A stretch of 13,122 nucleotides of DNA, from NCBI GenBank assembly GCA_016200725.1, contig JACQEE010000187.1, positions 1 to 13,122 of the forward strand, written 5' to 3'. Positions 1 to 6,266 of this stretch are shown here, piece after piece. The notes under the pieces were generated by a model, which saw nothing but the letters and a program-made list of their open reading frames with translations, had not been told where the DNA came from and ran no database searches. Numbering within the stretch: the stretch's first letter is position 1; every line of letters begins with the position of its first letter. The position numbers were made by a program, and so were the translations under genes. This DNA comes from Chloroflexota bacterium. GTDB taxonomy: Bacteria; Chloroflexota; Dehalococcoidia; SHYB01.

Positions 1-51
1 CTGGGCAATCGTAGCCCACACGAGTTTCTCGAGGCAGTAAAGCTGGCCTGA
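1..51 (+). CDS. Transposase C-terminus (partial, IS3-like OrfB)
   Basis: Only the final 16 codons and the TGA stop (49-51) are inside the window. The peptide reads LGNRSPHEFLEAVKLA. The pattern Leu-Gly-x-Arg-Ser-Pro-x-Glu-Phe is the familiar tail of integrase-type (DDE) transposases of the IS3 and related families, just past the catalytic domain. It lies in the right place and orientation relative to the element end at 151. The catalytic residues are outside the window, so activity cannot be judged. Confidence 0.5.
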   Translation: MGNRSPHEFLEAVKLA

Positions 52-151
52 AAACCCCGGAAAATCTCACTCAGTTTGGTACCGAGAAGGGGTGGGGCCC
101 ATTCCGGGCTGGACTCTAGGAATGCCTGGACCTAAACAGGGGAGCAGGTCA
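1..151 (+). mobile_element. Right end of an IS3-type insertion sequence (cut by window edge)
   Basis: A short transposase C-terminus ends at base 51. About 100 non-coding bases follow and finish at a terminal motif whose minus-strand reading from base 151 inward is TGACCTGCTCCCCTGTTTAG. TGACCTGC followed by a run of C is the kind of terminal inverted repeat I know from IS3-family elements, with the CA dinucleotide at 150-151 as the outer tip. The opposite end lies outside the window, so the paired repeat and the target duplication (expected to begin at 152) cannot be checked. The family assignment rests on the tail sequence and terminal motif only. Confidence 0.65.
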
Positions 152-688
152 GCCCAGCGTCGGCTTCATGCTGTCTGGCAGGTCGATGGCTAGCGCGTTG
201 GTGGTCGTGCAGAGCATGACGTAGTAGCCAACGGTGACCGTCAACTCGACGGCGCCGCGCGTGCCGAGCACAGCCTCGACTCCGCGGAAGGTGTCGTCGG
301 TCACTCGATTGGCTACGACTTGCCGCACGTATTCCACGACCCGTCGCTCGGCGTCATCAAGCGCCTCCCATCGGCGAGACTTGATCGCAGTGATGGCCTC
401 GGGGCGCACGCCTGCCTTCGCGGCTGAGCGTTCGTGGAAGGTCCATTCGAAGGCGCAGTCGAGCAGGCGCGAGATGGTGAGTACGGCCAATTCGCGTGTC
501 ACCAGATCCAGCGAGGTCTCGCCCTGCAGCGCCTTCATCAGGTCAGAGACGCTGGCCGAGACGCCGGAGCTGTGCAGCATCAGTTGGAGCGGACGGGGGA
601 TGCGCCCCCACGTTGCCTCGATGTGCTCGGCATTGCCCTGTACATCGTTTGGCAAATCGCTGCGCTGGAGATACCGCACTCGTGCCAT
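149..688 (-). CDS. Carboxymuconolactone decarboxylase (CMD) family protein
   Basis: A 179-residue protein of the CMD/AhpD-like helical fold. Known members are decarboxylases in aromatic catabolism, or alkylhydroperoxidase-like redox proteins. The central motif is Cys78-x-x-Glu81-Trp82-x-x-His85, as in many stand-alone CMD proteins; it lacks the CxxC pair of true AhpD, so peroxidase activity is unlikely. I chose the ATG at 688 because a purine-rich AAAGGGGG ribosome site lies just upstream and the family fold begins here. An in-frame extension to 832 would run into the divergent thiolase gene and looks non-coding. The stop codon TGA (149-151) is made by the terminal bases of the adjoining insertion sequence, so the native C-terminus may have lost a few residues. 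The remaining tail (PDSMKPTLG) looks nearly complete, so the fold is probably intact. It is divergent from the thiolase at 760. The substrate is unknown. Confidence 0.85.
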   Translation of the reverse strand: MARVRYLQRSDLPNDVQGNAEHIEATWGRIPRPLQLMLHSSGVSASVSDLMKALQGETSLDLVTRELAVLTISRLLDCAFEWTFHERSAAKAGVRPEAITAIKSRRWEALDDAERRVVEYVRQVVANRVTDDTFRGVEAVLGTRGAVELTVTVGYYVMLCTTTNALAIDLPDSMKPTLG

Positions 689-708
689 AGCGCCCCCTTT
701 GCGCGCGC

Positions 709-714
709 ATTGTA
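709..714 (-). promoter_or_regulatory. Candidate -10 box for the CMD-family gene
   Basis: The minus strand reads TACAAT (5 of 6 matches to TATAAT). It sits about 20 bases upstream of the ATG at 688, leaving room for the GGGGG-type ribosome site. No good -35 hexamer is visible. The divergent thiolase box (748-753) has the same hexamer, so 689-759 looks like a compact bidirectional promoter. Within it is a short perfect inverted repeat, GGTT-GGCG-AACC (717-728), which could be an operator but is too short to assert. Confidence 0.4.
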
Positions 715-747
715 GCGGTTGGCGAACCTTGAGGAATGCCTGCGGTG

Positions 748-753
748 TACAAT
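748..753 (+). promoter_or_regulatory. Candidate -10 box for thiolase, leaderless spacing
   Basis: TACAAT, one mismatch to the sigma-70 consensus, is followed by only six bases before the thiolase ATG at 760. That spacing puts the expected transcription start at or next to the start codon, which is the hallmark of a leaderless mRNA. It fits the absence of a Shine-Dalgarno sequence at a usable distance. The -35 region is not recognisable. Confidence 0.45.
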
Positions 754-759
754 CGCTGC

Positions 760-1938
760 ATGGAATCTGTTGTGCTCGCGGGAGCAGCCCGCACCCCGAT
801 CGGCAAGTTCGGCGGGGCATTCGCTGCGACACCCGCCACCAAACTCGGGGCAGTGGCCGTCCACGCCAGCATCGACCGTGCCGGTCTGACGCCCGATCAG
901 ATCGAATACACGATCATGGGCAACGCGCTGTCCGCAGGCGTAGGGCAGACCCCCGCGCGGCAGGCGGCCATCGAGGGGGGCATCCCAGATACCGCTTCGG
1001 CACTGACGATCAACAAGGCGTGCGCGTCGGGCATGATGTCCATCGTGCTGGCAGCGCAGGCGATCAAGAGCGGGGATGCGAAGGTGGTGGTGGCCGGCGG
1101 CATGGAGAACATGAGCCTGGCGCCGCACCTGCTCGTGAACAGCCGCACCGGCTATCGCATGGGCGATGTGCCCATCGCCGATCACATGCTCCGCGACGGC
1201 CTATGGTGTCCGTTCGAGGACAGGCACATGGGCTCGTCAGCGGAGGCGATCGCGGAGAAGCATCACATCTCGCGGCAGACCCAGGACGCCTTCGCGGCGC
1301 GGAGCCACCAGCGGGCGCTGTCGGCGGCAGGCGAGGGCGCGTTCGCTGGAGAGATCGTGCCGGTCGAAGTGCAGACGCGCAAAGAGACGGTGCTGGTGAC
1401 GAAGGATGAAGGGCCGCGTGCGGGAACGACGGCCGAGACGCTCGGCGGCCTCAGGCCCGCTTTCCCGCCGGGCAAGACGGTGACCGCGGGCAACTCCTCC
1501 CAGATTTCAGATGGCGCGGCAAGCGTCGTGGTGCTCAGCGAATCGTGGGCTCGTGAACTTGGCGTCAAGTCGCAGGCGAGACTCACGGGTTACGCGCATG
1601 CTGCGATAGACCCCGCATGGCTGTTCGATGCGCCGACCCTCGCGGTGCGCAGCCTGCTCGAGAAGACTGGCACACGGCTCGAGGACTACGACCTCATCGA
1701 GGTCAACGAGGCCTTCGCGGCGCAGGCGCTGGCGAACGGCGGCGAGCTGGGCTGGGACTGGACTCGCGTGAATGTGAACGTCGGAGCCATCGCGCTGGGA
1801 CACCCGATCGGCGCGAGCGGCGCGCGGATCGTGGTCACGCTGCTGCACGCGCTCCAAACACGTCGCGCGCAACGCGGCCTCGCAGTGATCTGTCACGCCG
1901 GCGGCGGAGCAGTCGCTCTCGCCGTCGAGGCCGCATAG
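760..1938 (+). CDS. Thiolase, acetyl-CoA C-acyltransferase family
   Basis: A 392-residue thiolase-fold enzyme, normal length for the family. Thiolases either split a 3-ketoacyl-CoA with CoA (beta-oxidation) or condense two acyl-CoAs. All catalytic features are visible: nucleophile Cys88 in NKACASG, the NEAF motif at 316-319, the GHP motif with His348, and the second catalytic Cys378 near the C-terminus, followed by Gly-rich GGG. Around Cys378 the sequence is CHAGGG, one residue longer than the common C-x-GGG. The start is ATG 760, not the in-frame ATG 736, because MESVVLAGAARTPIG matches the family N-terminus and a -10 box lies directly ahead. Its neighbours (CMD, FAD reductase, dehydrogenase, amidohydrolase) suggest the terminal acetyl-CoA-releasing step of a catabolic route. 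Substrate chain length cannot be told. Confidence 0.93.
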   Translation: MESVVLAGAARTPIGKFGGAFAATPATKLGAVAVHASIDRAGLTPDQIEYTIMGNALSAGVGQTPARQAAIEGGIPDTASALTINKACASGMMSIVLAAQAIKSGDAKVVVAGGMENMSLAPHLLVNSRTGYRMGDVPIADHMLRDGLWCPFEDRHMGSSAEAIAEKHHISRQTQDAFAARSHQRALSAAGEGAFAGEIVPVEVQTRKETVLVTKDEGPRAGTTAETLGGLRPAFPPGKTVTAGNSSQISDGAASVVVLSESWARELGVKSQARLTGYAHAAIDPAWLFDAPTLAVRSLLEKTGTRLEDYDLIEVNEAFAAQALANGGELGWDWTRVNVNVGAIALGHPIGASGARIVVTLLHALQTRRAQRGLAVICHAGGGAVALAVEAA

Positions 1939-1968
1939 TGCCCCTCATCCACAGCGACGTCCTTTTCG

Positions 1969-1974
1969 TATGAT
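1969..1974 (+). promoter_or_regulatory. Candidate -10 box for FAD oxidoreductase, leaderless spacing
   Basis: TATGAT (5 of 6 matches to TATAAT) lies eight bases before the ATG at 1983, in the 44-base gap after the thiolase. There is no Shine-Dalgarno motif, so transcription would begin at or just before the start codon. No -35 hexamer is convincing. The gene may also be read through from the thiolase promoter. Confidence 0.35.
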
Positions 1975-1982
1975 GGAATGCC

Positions 1983-3056
1983 ATGTCGCGTGAAGCCCTC
2001 CACATCGCCGGCGCCGGCCCTGCCGGCCTCGCAGCCGCCATCACCGCCGCTCGAGCGGGTGTGCCGACCATCGTGCACGAACGCCGGGCGACCGTCGGCG
2101 CACGCTTCCATGGCGATTTTCAGGGTCTAGAGAACTGGACGCGGAATGAGGACATCCTGGGAGAGTTCCACCGCCTCGGAATCGAGGCGACGTTCGACTA
2201 CACGCCGTTCAGCCGCCTCGTGACCTACAACCACGATGGCCGGGAGCGTTGTTTCGATTCCAAGGAGCCTATGTTTTACCTGGTCCGCCGCGGGTCGAGC
2301 GAAGGGACACTGGACCAGTCGCTCAAACGACAGGCGCTCGCGGCGGGCGCAGAGATCCGTTTCAACGACACCGTGCGCGAGCCGAAGGCAGGCTCGATAG
2401 CAGCGTGGGGGCCACGGCGCTCCGACGCGATCTCGGTCGGCTACCTATTCGAGTCCGATGCGCCCGATGGGGCCTATGCCGCCGCGAGCGACAGCTTGGC
2501 ACCGAAGGGCTATTCCTATCTGCTCATCGCAGGCGGCCAAGGCACGATTGCCACGTGCATGTTTGGCAGTTTCACCGACGTAAAGCGTTGCGTAGAACGA
2601 ACCGTCGAGTTCTTCCGCAAGAAAGTCTCGTTCACGATGAGGAATCCCCGGCACTTCGGAGGGTACGGCAATATCTACCTGCCGAAACGCGCGGTCCGCA
2701 ATGGCGTGGCCTACGCCGGCGAGGCTGCGGGCTTCCAGGACGCTCTCTGGGGCTTCGGCATACGGTCTGCCGTCGTATCGGGCTGTCTTGCCGCGCAGTC
2801 GGTTACCAGAGGAGAGCCCGCATCCTACGAGTCCGCTTGGAGACAACGATTGGCGGGCCACCTCAAGTCGTCGATCGTCAACCGGGTTGTCTACGACCGG
2901 ATGGGCAACCGGGGCTATGACGCGCTCTTCGCTCGAGCAGGACGCGCTGCAACCGTTCGGGATTGGCTGCGCAAGCACTACGCAACGTCGCGCCTCAAGT
3001 CCACCCTGTTCGGCGGGCTGCGCGTCGTCGGCGAGCGGTGGGCCAAGGCGGGGTAA
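1983..3056 (+). CDS. FAD-dependent oxidoreductase, geranylgeranyl-reductase-like
   Basis: A 357-residue flavoprotein of the p-hydroxybenzoate-hydroxylase fold, closest in layout to the geranylgeranyl reductase group, which saturates isoprenoid double bonds. The dinucleotide-binding motif GAGPAG is at residues 10-15, with the ribose-binding acidic residue Glu33 in VHERR. The second FAD motif is GEAAGFQDALWGFGI (246-260), matching the group's GDAAGxxxPxxGxGI. The group's substrate-site signature (YxWxFP, then a gap, then GxG) appears in altered form at 177-187: Tyr177 and Tyr179, Leu-Leu in place of Phe-Pro, then GGQG. The substrate therefore probably differs from classic isoprenoid lipids. The start has no Shine-Dalgarno but a -10 box sits eight bases upstream. 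It follows the thiolase on the same strand and may act in the same pathway. A monooxygenase role cannot be excluded. Confidence 0.8.
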   Translation: MSREALHIAGAGPAGLAAAITAARAGVPTIVHERRATVGARFHGDFQGLENWTRNEDILGEFHRLGIEATFDYTPFSRLVTYNHDGRERCFDSKEPMFYLVRRGSSEGTLDQSLKRQALAAGAEIRFNDTVREPKAGSIAAWGPRRSDAISVGYLFESDAPDGAYAAASDSLAPKGYSYLLIAGGQGTIATCMFGSFTDVKRCVERTVEFFRKKVSFTMRNPRHFGGYGNIYLPKRAVRNGVAYAGEAAGFQDALWGFGIRSAVVSGCLAAQSVTRGEPASYESAWRQRLAGHLKSSIVNRVVYDRMGNRGYDALFARAGRAATVRDWLRKHYATSRLKSTLFGGLRVVGERWAKAG

Positions 3057-3106
3057 CGATAGGCGCCGCGTTCTCCGCACGAGTCGGGCCGAAGCATCTC
3101 GCCGCG

Positions 3107-3135
3107 TTGCCTTCCTGACCGTACCGCGCTACCAT
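3107..3135 (+). promoter_or_regulatory. Candidate sigma-70 promoter of the dehydrogenase operon
   Basis: TTGCCT (3107-3112) and TACCAT (3130-3135) are separated by exactly 17 bases, each matching four of six consensus positions. Transcription would start near 3142, just ahead of the GCGAGG ribosome site and the dehydrogenase start. The 102-base gap after the FAD oxidoreductase supports a new transcription unit here, driving the dehydrogenase, amidohydrolase and SDR genes. Confidence 0.45.
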
Positions 3136-3164
3136 CCCGCCTGACGAGGCAGGCGAGGGTGGGC

Positions 3165-4226
3165 ATGAAGAAGGTATGCGTTATCGAGGGCGACGACGCC
3201 GCGCCGGAGGCGGTGCGGCCAGCCGTCGAGGTGCTCGAGACGATGGAACTGCCCATCAAGTTCCTGCGCCCGCTCACCGGCGAGGCAGCCATGCGAGCGA
3301 TGGGCAGCGGCTACCCGGAAGCGGCGCGGCGCGCGGTGGATGAGGCGGACACCACGCTGTTCGGGGCTACGAGCGGTAAGACTGGCGGGGCGATCCGCCA
3401 TCTGCGCTTCGAGAAGCAGACCTTTGCCAACCTACGCCCCATCAAGTACATCTCCGGCGCGCGCAGCCCACTTGCCCGGCCTCAAGGGATCGATTACGTC
3501 ATCATCCGCGAGAACCTCGAAGACCTGTACCTCGGCGCGGAGGGCGGTCTCGACGAACTATGGACCACGCCCCTAGGCGCGAAGGTCGAAGCACGTGGCA
3601 TCGTGAAGGGCGAGTGCGGGCGCTATGCGCTGAAGGTCATCACGGAGCGCGGGTCGCGTCGCGTCGCCGAGTTCGCCTGCCGGGTCGCGCTGCACCGGAA
3701 GAAACACGGCAAGCCTGGGCGCGTGACTGCCGTCGCGAAGTACAACCTGCTGCGGGAGACGGACGGGCTATTTTGCAACGTCGTTCGCGAGACGGTGGCG
3801 CGACATCCCGAGTTGCGTTATGACGAGTACATCGTGGACAACTTCGCGCGGATGATCGTTGCCGAGCCACACGGCCTGGACGTGGTCGTGATACCCAACC
3901 TCTACGGCGACATCCTTTCGGACGCGGGCGCGGGCACCATCGGCGGGCTAGGAATCACGCCGAGCGGCTGCTTCGGCGAGCGGTATGCCTACTTCGAGCC
4001 GGTGCATGGGACGGCGCCGGACATCGCGGGCAGGGGAATCATCAACCCCACCGCCACGCTGCTCTCTGCCGTCCTGATGCTGGAGTACCTTGGCATGAAC
4101 GGTGCCGCCCAGCGCCTCGAGCGGGCAGTCGAAGCGGTATATGCAGATGGCAACACGCTGACGCCGGACCAGGGTGGCAGGGCAAAGGCTCTCGAATTCT
4201 GCGATGCCGTGAAGCGGAAGTTGTAG
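3165..4226 (+). CDS. Isocitrate/isopropylmalate dehydrogenase family protein
   Basis: A 353-residue NAD(P)-dependent beta-decarboxylating hydroxyacid dehydrogenase, usual family length. Numbering from an alternative GTG at 3159 (two codons earlier): Arg83 and Arg93 of the LR...NLRP segment, Arg118 of RENLEDLY, Tyr156, Lys194 and Asn196 (AKYN), Asp227, and Asp251/Asp255 in NLYGDILSD are all kept, so metal and carboxylate binding look intact. EPVHGTAPDIAG (280-291) is the usual cofactor-adjacent motif. ATG 3165 is preferred because GAGG at 3155-3158 is correctly spaced from it. The N-terminal loop is GDDAAPE rather than GDGIGPE. The substrate-reading positions before Arg83 match neither isocitrate (Ser/Asn) nor isopropylmalate (Glu/Leu/Leu) enzymes. 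The substrate is thus open; a tartrate-, homoisocitrate- or other malate-like acid is possible. It is the first gene of an apparent operon, 19 bases before the amidohydrolase. Confidence 0.87.
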   Translation: MKKVCVIEGDDAAPEAVRPAVEVLETMELPIKFLRPLTGEAAMRAMGSGYPEAARRAVDEADTTLFGATSGKTGGAIRHLRFEKQTFANLRPIKYISGARSPLARPQGIDYVIIRENLEDLYLGAEGGLDELWTTPLGAKVEARGIVKGECGRYALKVITERGSRRVAEFACRVALHRKKHGKPGRVTAVAKYNLLRETDGLFCNVVRETVARHPELRYDEYIVDNFARMIVAEPHGLDVVVIPNLYGDILSDAGAGTIGGLGITPSGCFGERYAYFEPVHGTAPDIAGRGIINPTATLLSAVLMLEYLGMNGAAQRLERAVEAVYADGNTLTPDQGGRAKALEFCDAVKRKL

Positions 4227-4245
4227 TTGCGCGGAGGAGGCTGCC

Positions 4246-5394
4246 ATGAAGCAAGGCTTCAAGGTGATCGATAGTGATCTGCACTGGATCGAGCCCGCGA
4301 ACCTCTATGACAAATACATCGACGAGCGCTACCGGTCGCGGGCGCCGCGAGCGGCGGTGACGGCGGAGGGCAGGCGCATAAGGGTCATGGACGGCAAGCC
4401 GGTGCCACCGTGGATCGTCGACCCGAAAGTGACGAAGGCGAACCGACCGCTCACGGAGAAGACGAACCCGTTCCTCGACCCGGTACGTCGGCGAGACTAC
4501 GACGCGCCGTCGTTCCTCCAAGCGATGGACATCGAGGGCATCGACATCGCGGTGATGTTCCGGTCGCTAGGGAGCATGTACATCTCCGACGACGACATGG
4601 ATGCGGACTTCGCGGCGGCGCTGGCTCGAGGCTTCAACGACTGGGCGGCAGACTTCTGCAAGACCGACCCTCGGCGATTCAAGGGCACAGCGATCGTCTC
4701 GCAGCACGACCCGGAGGAGGCGGCACGGGAGGCACGACGCGCGGTCGAGCAGTTGGGCATGGCGGGCATCGCGCTGCTGCCGATGCCGATCGCCGGCAAG
4801 CACGTGCACGACCAGGAGTTCGATGTGCTGTGGAAGGAACTTGAGCGGCTCAACGTCCCGGCCTGCTTCCACGGTACCTCGGGGGCGCTCTCGCGGGACT
4901 ACGTGGGCGCGCGAATGCCGGGGCATCCGGCATTCCGGACGCTGTCACACGCCGCGACGTTCACCCTGGAAATGATGCTGGCAGCGGGGAGCGTGATACT
5001 GGGCGGCGTTCTCCAGCGATTCCCCAACCTGCGCGTCTCGTTCCTCGAAGGCAACTGCTCGTGGCTGCCGTGGTGGCTGTACCGCATCGAGGACCAGTGG
5101 GAGAAGTACGGCCCTGGCGAGGACATCCAGCTTGAGGCCACGCCCACCGAGTTCTTCCTGCGCCAGTGCTACATCTCAGTCGACCCGGATGAGGACCTCG
5201 TCCGCCATGTGGTCGAAGAGTTCGGCGACGACAACATCGTGTTTTCGACGGACTTCCCGCATCCCGACGGGGCGTACCCGCACGCAGTGGAGAACTTCCT
5301 AGCGATGGACTCCCTCTCCCGGAAGTCCAAGCGCAAGATCCTGTGGGACAACTGCGCCAGGCTGTACGCGCTCGAGTCGCCGGTTCCGGCATAG
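4246..5394 (+). CDS. Amidohydrolase-2 family metal-dependent hydrolase
   Basis: A 382-residue TIM-barrel enzyme of the amidohydrolase 2 (PF04909) type. Relatives include nonoxidative decarboxylases such as ACMSD and resorcylate decarboxylase, and C-C or lactone hydrolases. The first-strand metal motif is Asp11-Leu-His13 in IDSDLHWIEP. Other active-site signs are His209 in CFHGTSG, Glu268 in SFLEGN with the following WLPWW, and Asp336 in FSTDFPHPDG, where the family's last catalytic aspartate sits. Length is typical and no signal peptide is seen, so it is cytoplasmic. The start is firm: GGAGGAGG (4233-4240) lies five bases before the ATG. It sits between the dehydrogenase (19-base gap) and the SDR (9-base gap), so all three are likely co-transcribed. 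The reaction cannot be chosen between hydrolysis and decarboxylation. The CMD-family neighbour makes ring-cleavage-type chemistry plausible. Confidence 0.88.
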   Translation: MKQGFKVIDSDLHWIEPANLYDKYIDERYRSRAPRAAVTAEGRRIRVMDGKPVPPWIVDPKVTKANRPLTEKTNPFLDPVRRRDYDAPSFLQAMDIEGIDIAVMFRSLGSMYISDDDMDADFAAALARGFNDWAADFCKTDPRRFKGTAIVSQHDPEEAAREARRAVEQLGMAGIALLPMPIAGKHVHDQEFDVLWKELERLNVPACFHGTSGALSRDYVGARMPGHPAFRTLSHAATFTLEMMLAAGSVILGGVLQRFPNLRVSFLEGNCSWLPWWLYRIEDQWEKYGPGEDIQLEATPTEFFLRQCYISVDPDEDLVRHVVEEFGDDNIVFSTDFPHPDGAYPHAVENFLAMDSLSRKSKRKILWDNCARLYALESPVPA

Positions 5395-5403
5395 GAGCCG
5401 TCC

Positions 5404-6073
5404 ATGGACCTTCGCCTCGATGGGAAGACGGCAGTCGTCACCGGCGCGGGACGTAATCTTGGCCGCGCGGTCGCTGTCACCCTTGCGGAGGCAGGCGCCA
5501 ACGTCGTCGTGAACGCTCGGTCGAACCAAGCCGAGGCTGAGGCCGTCGCCGCCGAGGTGCGGCATGCCGGCGCGAAGGCCGTCGTTAGTCTCGGCGATGT
5601 CGGCGACCATACTACCGCCGAACGCATCGTTGCCGCCGCATGCGAGCGCTGGGGCGCTGTGGACATTCTGGTCAACAACGCGGCGATCCCACGCCGCCGT
5701 CCCTTCGATGCTGCAGCGCAAGTTCGGGCGCATCATCAACATCTCCGGCATCGACGGGTTCAAAGGGGTCGCCAACCGGGCACACAACGTTGCCTGCAAG
5801 GCCGGTCTCATCGGCCTCACCAAGGCCCTCGCTGTCGAACTCGGCCATTCCGGCATCACCGTCAACGCCATCGTCCCCGGCGTCTTCGACACCACTCGCC
5901 CCAAGGACGACTACCCCACCTGGCCACTCCCACAGCAGTGGCTCAACCAACTGCCCATCCCGAGGCTGGGCCATCCCAGCGAGGTCGCCCAGGCCTGTCT
6001 CTATCTGGCCTCCGATGCAGGCGCCTATATCACCGGTCAGGCGCTGCACCTCAACGGTGGGATGTACATGTAG
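5404..6073 (+). pseudogene. SDR-family oxidoreductase, broken by a frameshifting internal deletion
   Basis: A short-chain dehydrogenase/reductase read in two frames. The N-terminal half (5404 to about 5706) carries the cofactor motif TGAGRNLG (13-20), Asp65-Val and NNAA (91-94). It runs well to RRRPF (97-101), then turns to nonsense. The rest continues one base out of phase from about 5708 (MLQRKFGRIINISG) to the TAG at 6071-6073, ending in the normal SDR tail with a TGQ...NGG motif. By comparison with FabG, about 28-30 residues are missing at the join, including the helix with the catalytic Asn. In the second half the Ser position reads ISG and the YxxxK position reads NVACK, so Tyr is Asn while Lys is kept. 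The start is well supported: AGGAG (5393-5397) overlaps the amidohydrolase stop. A genuine deletion or an assembly error are both possible. An unbroken relative would act on a hydroxyl or keto group in this operon. Confidence 0.75.
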
Positions 6074-6133
6074 CGAGCCGTCAGTCAATCACCCAGCAAA
6101 TTGCAACGGTGCGACGGCAGCGCTTCGTGGTAG

Positions 6134-6167
6134 GGAGTGCTCATGGCTCATCTTGGTGGGAGCATCC
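6134..6167 (+). other. Imperfect hairpin between SDR remnant and ABC genes
   Basis: GGA-G-TGCTC (6134-6142) can pair with GAGCATCC (6160-6167), giving an eight-pair stem with one bulged G and a 17-base loop. A GC-rich stretch with GGGCCC follows, but no T-run, so it does not qualify as a standard intrinsic terminator. It lies in the longest gene-free stretch of the window (6074-6266), which otherwise shows only the candidate ABC promoter. Confidence 0.2.
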
Positions 6168-6214
6168 GCGGGGCCCGTTGAAGAGCCGCCCATGCGCCCT
6201 CTCTTCGTTCGCGG

Positions 6215-6220
6215 TACACT
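6215..6220 (+). promoter_or_regulatory. Candidate -10 box ahead of the ABC transporter genes
   Basis: TACACT, with a second similar hexamer TACGAT at 6223-6228, lies about 45 bases upstream of the ATG at 6267. That ATG has AGGTG (6257-6261) five bases before it. No convincing -35 hexamer is seen. This arrangement suggests the original ATPase start was the ATG at 6267, not the internal ATG at 6326. Confidence 0.3.
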
Positions 6221-6266
6221 GGTACGATCCGCCTTCCGCCAGCGACAGGCATCACCAGGTGTTTTT

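Noticed and set aside
717..728. GGTT-GGCG-AACC inverted repeat as a regulator-binding operator
   Set aside because: The arms are only four bases, which is too likely by chance. It is mentioned with the promoter but not called as a site.
689..832. 48-codon N-terminal extension of the CMD gene
   Set aside because: It would overlap the thiolase start and its promoter, has no family similarity, and a better ATG with a ribosome site exists at 688.
234..1409. Long plus-strand reading frame (391 codons) overlapping the CMD and thiolase genes
   Set aside because: Its translation is Arg/Ser/Ala-rich low-complexity sequence with no family resemblance, and it overlaps two well-supported genes in other frames. 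It is a GC-rich shadow frame.
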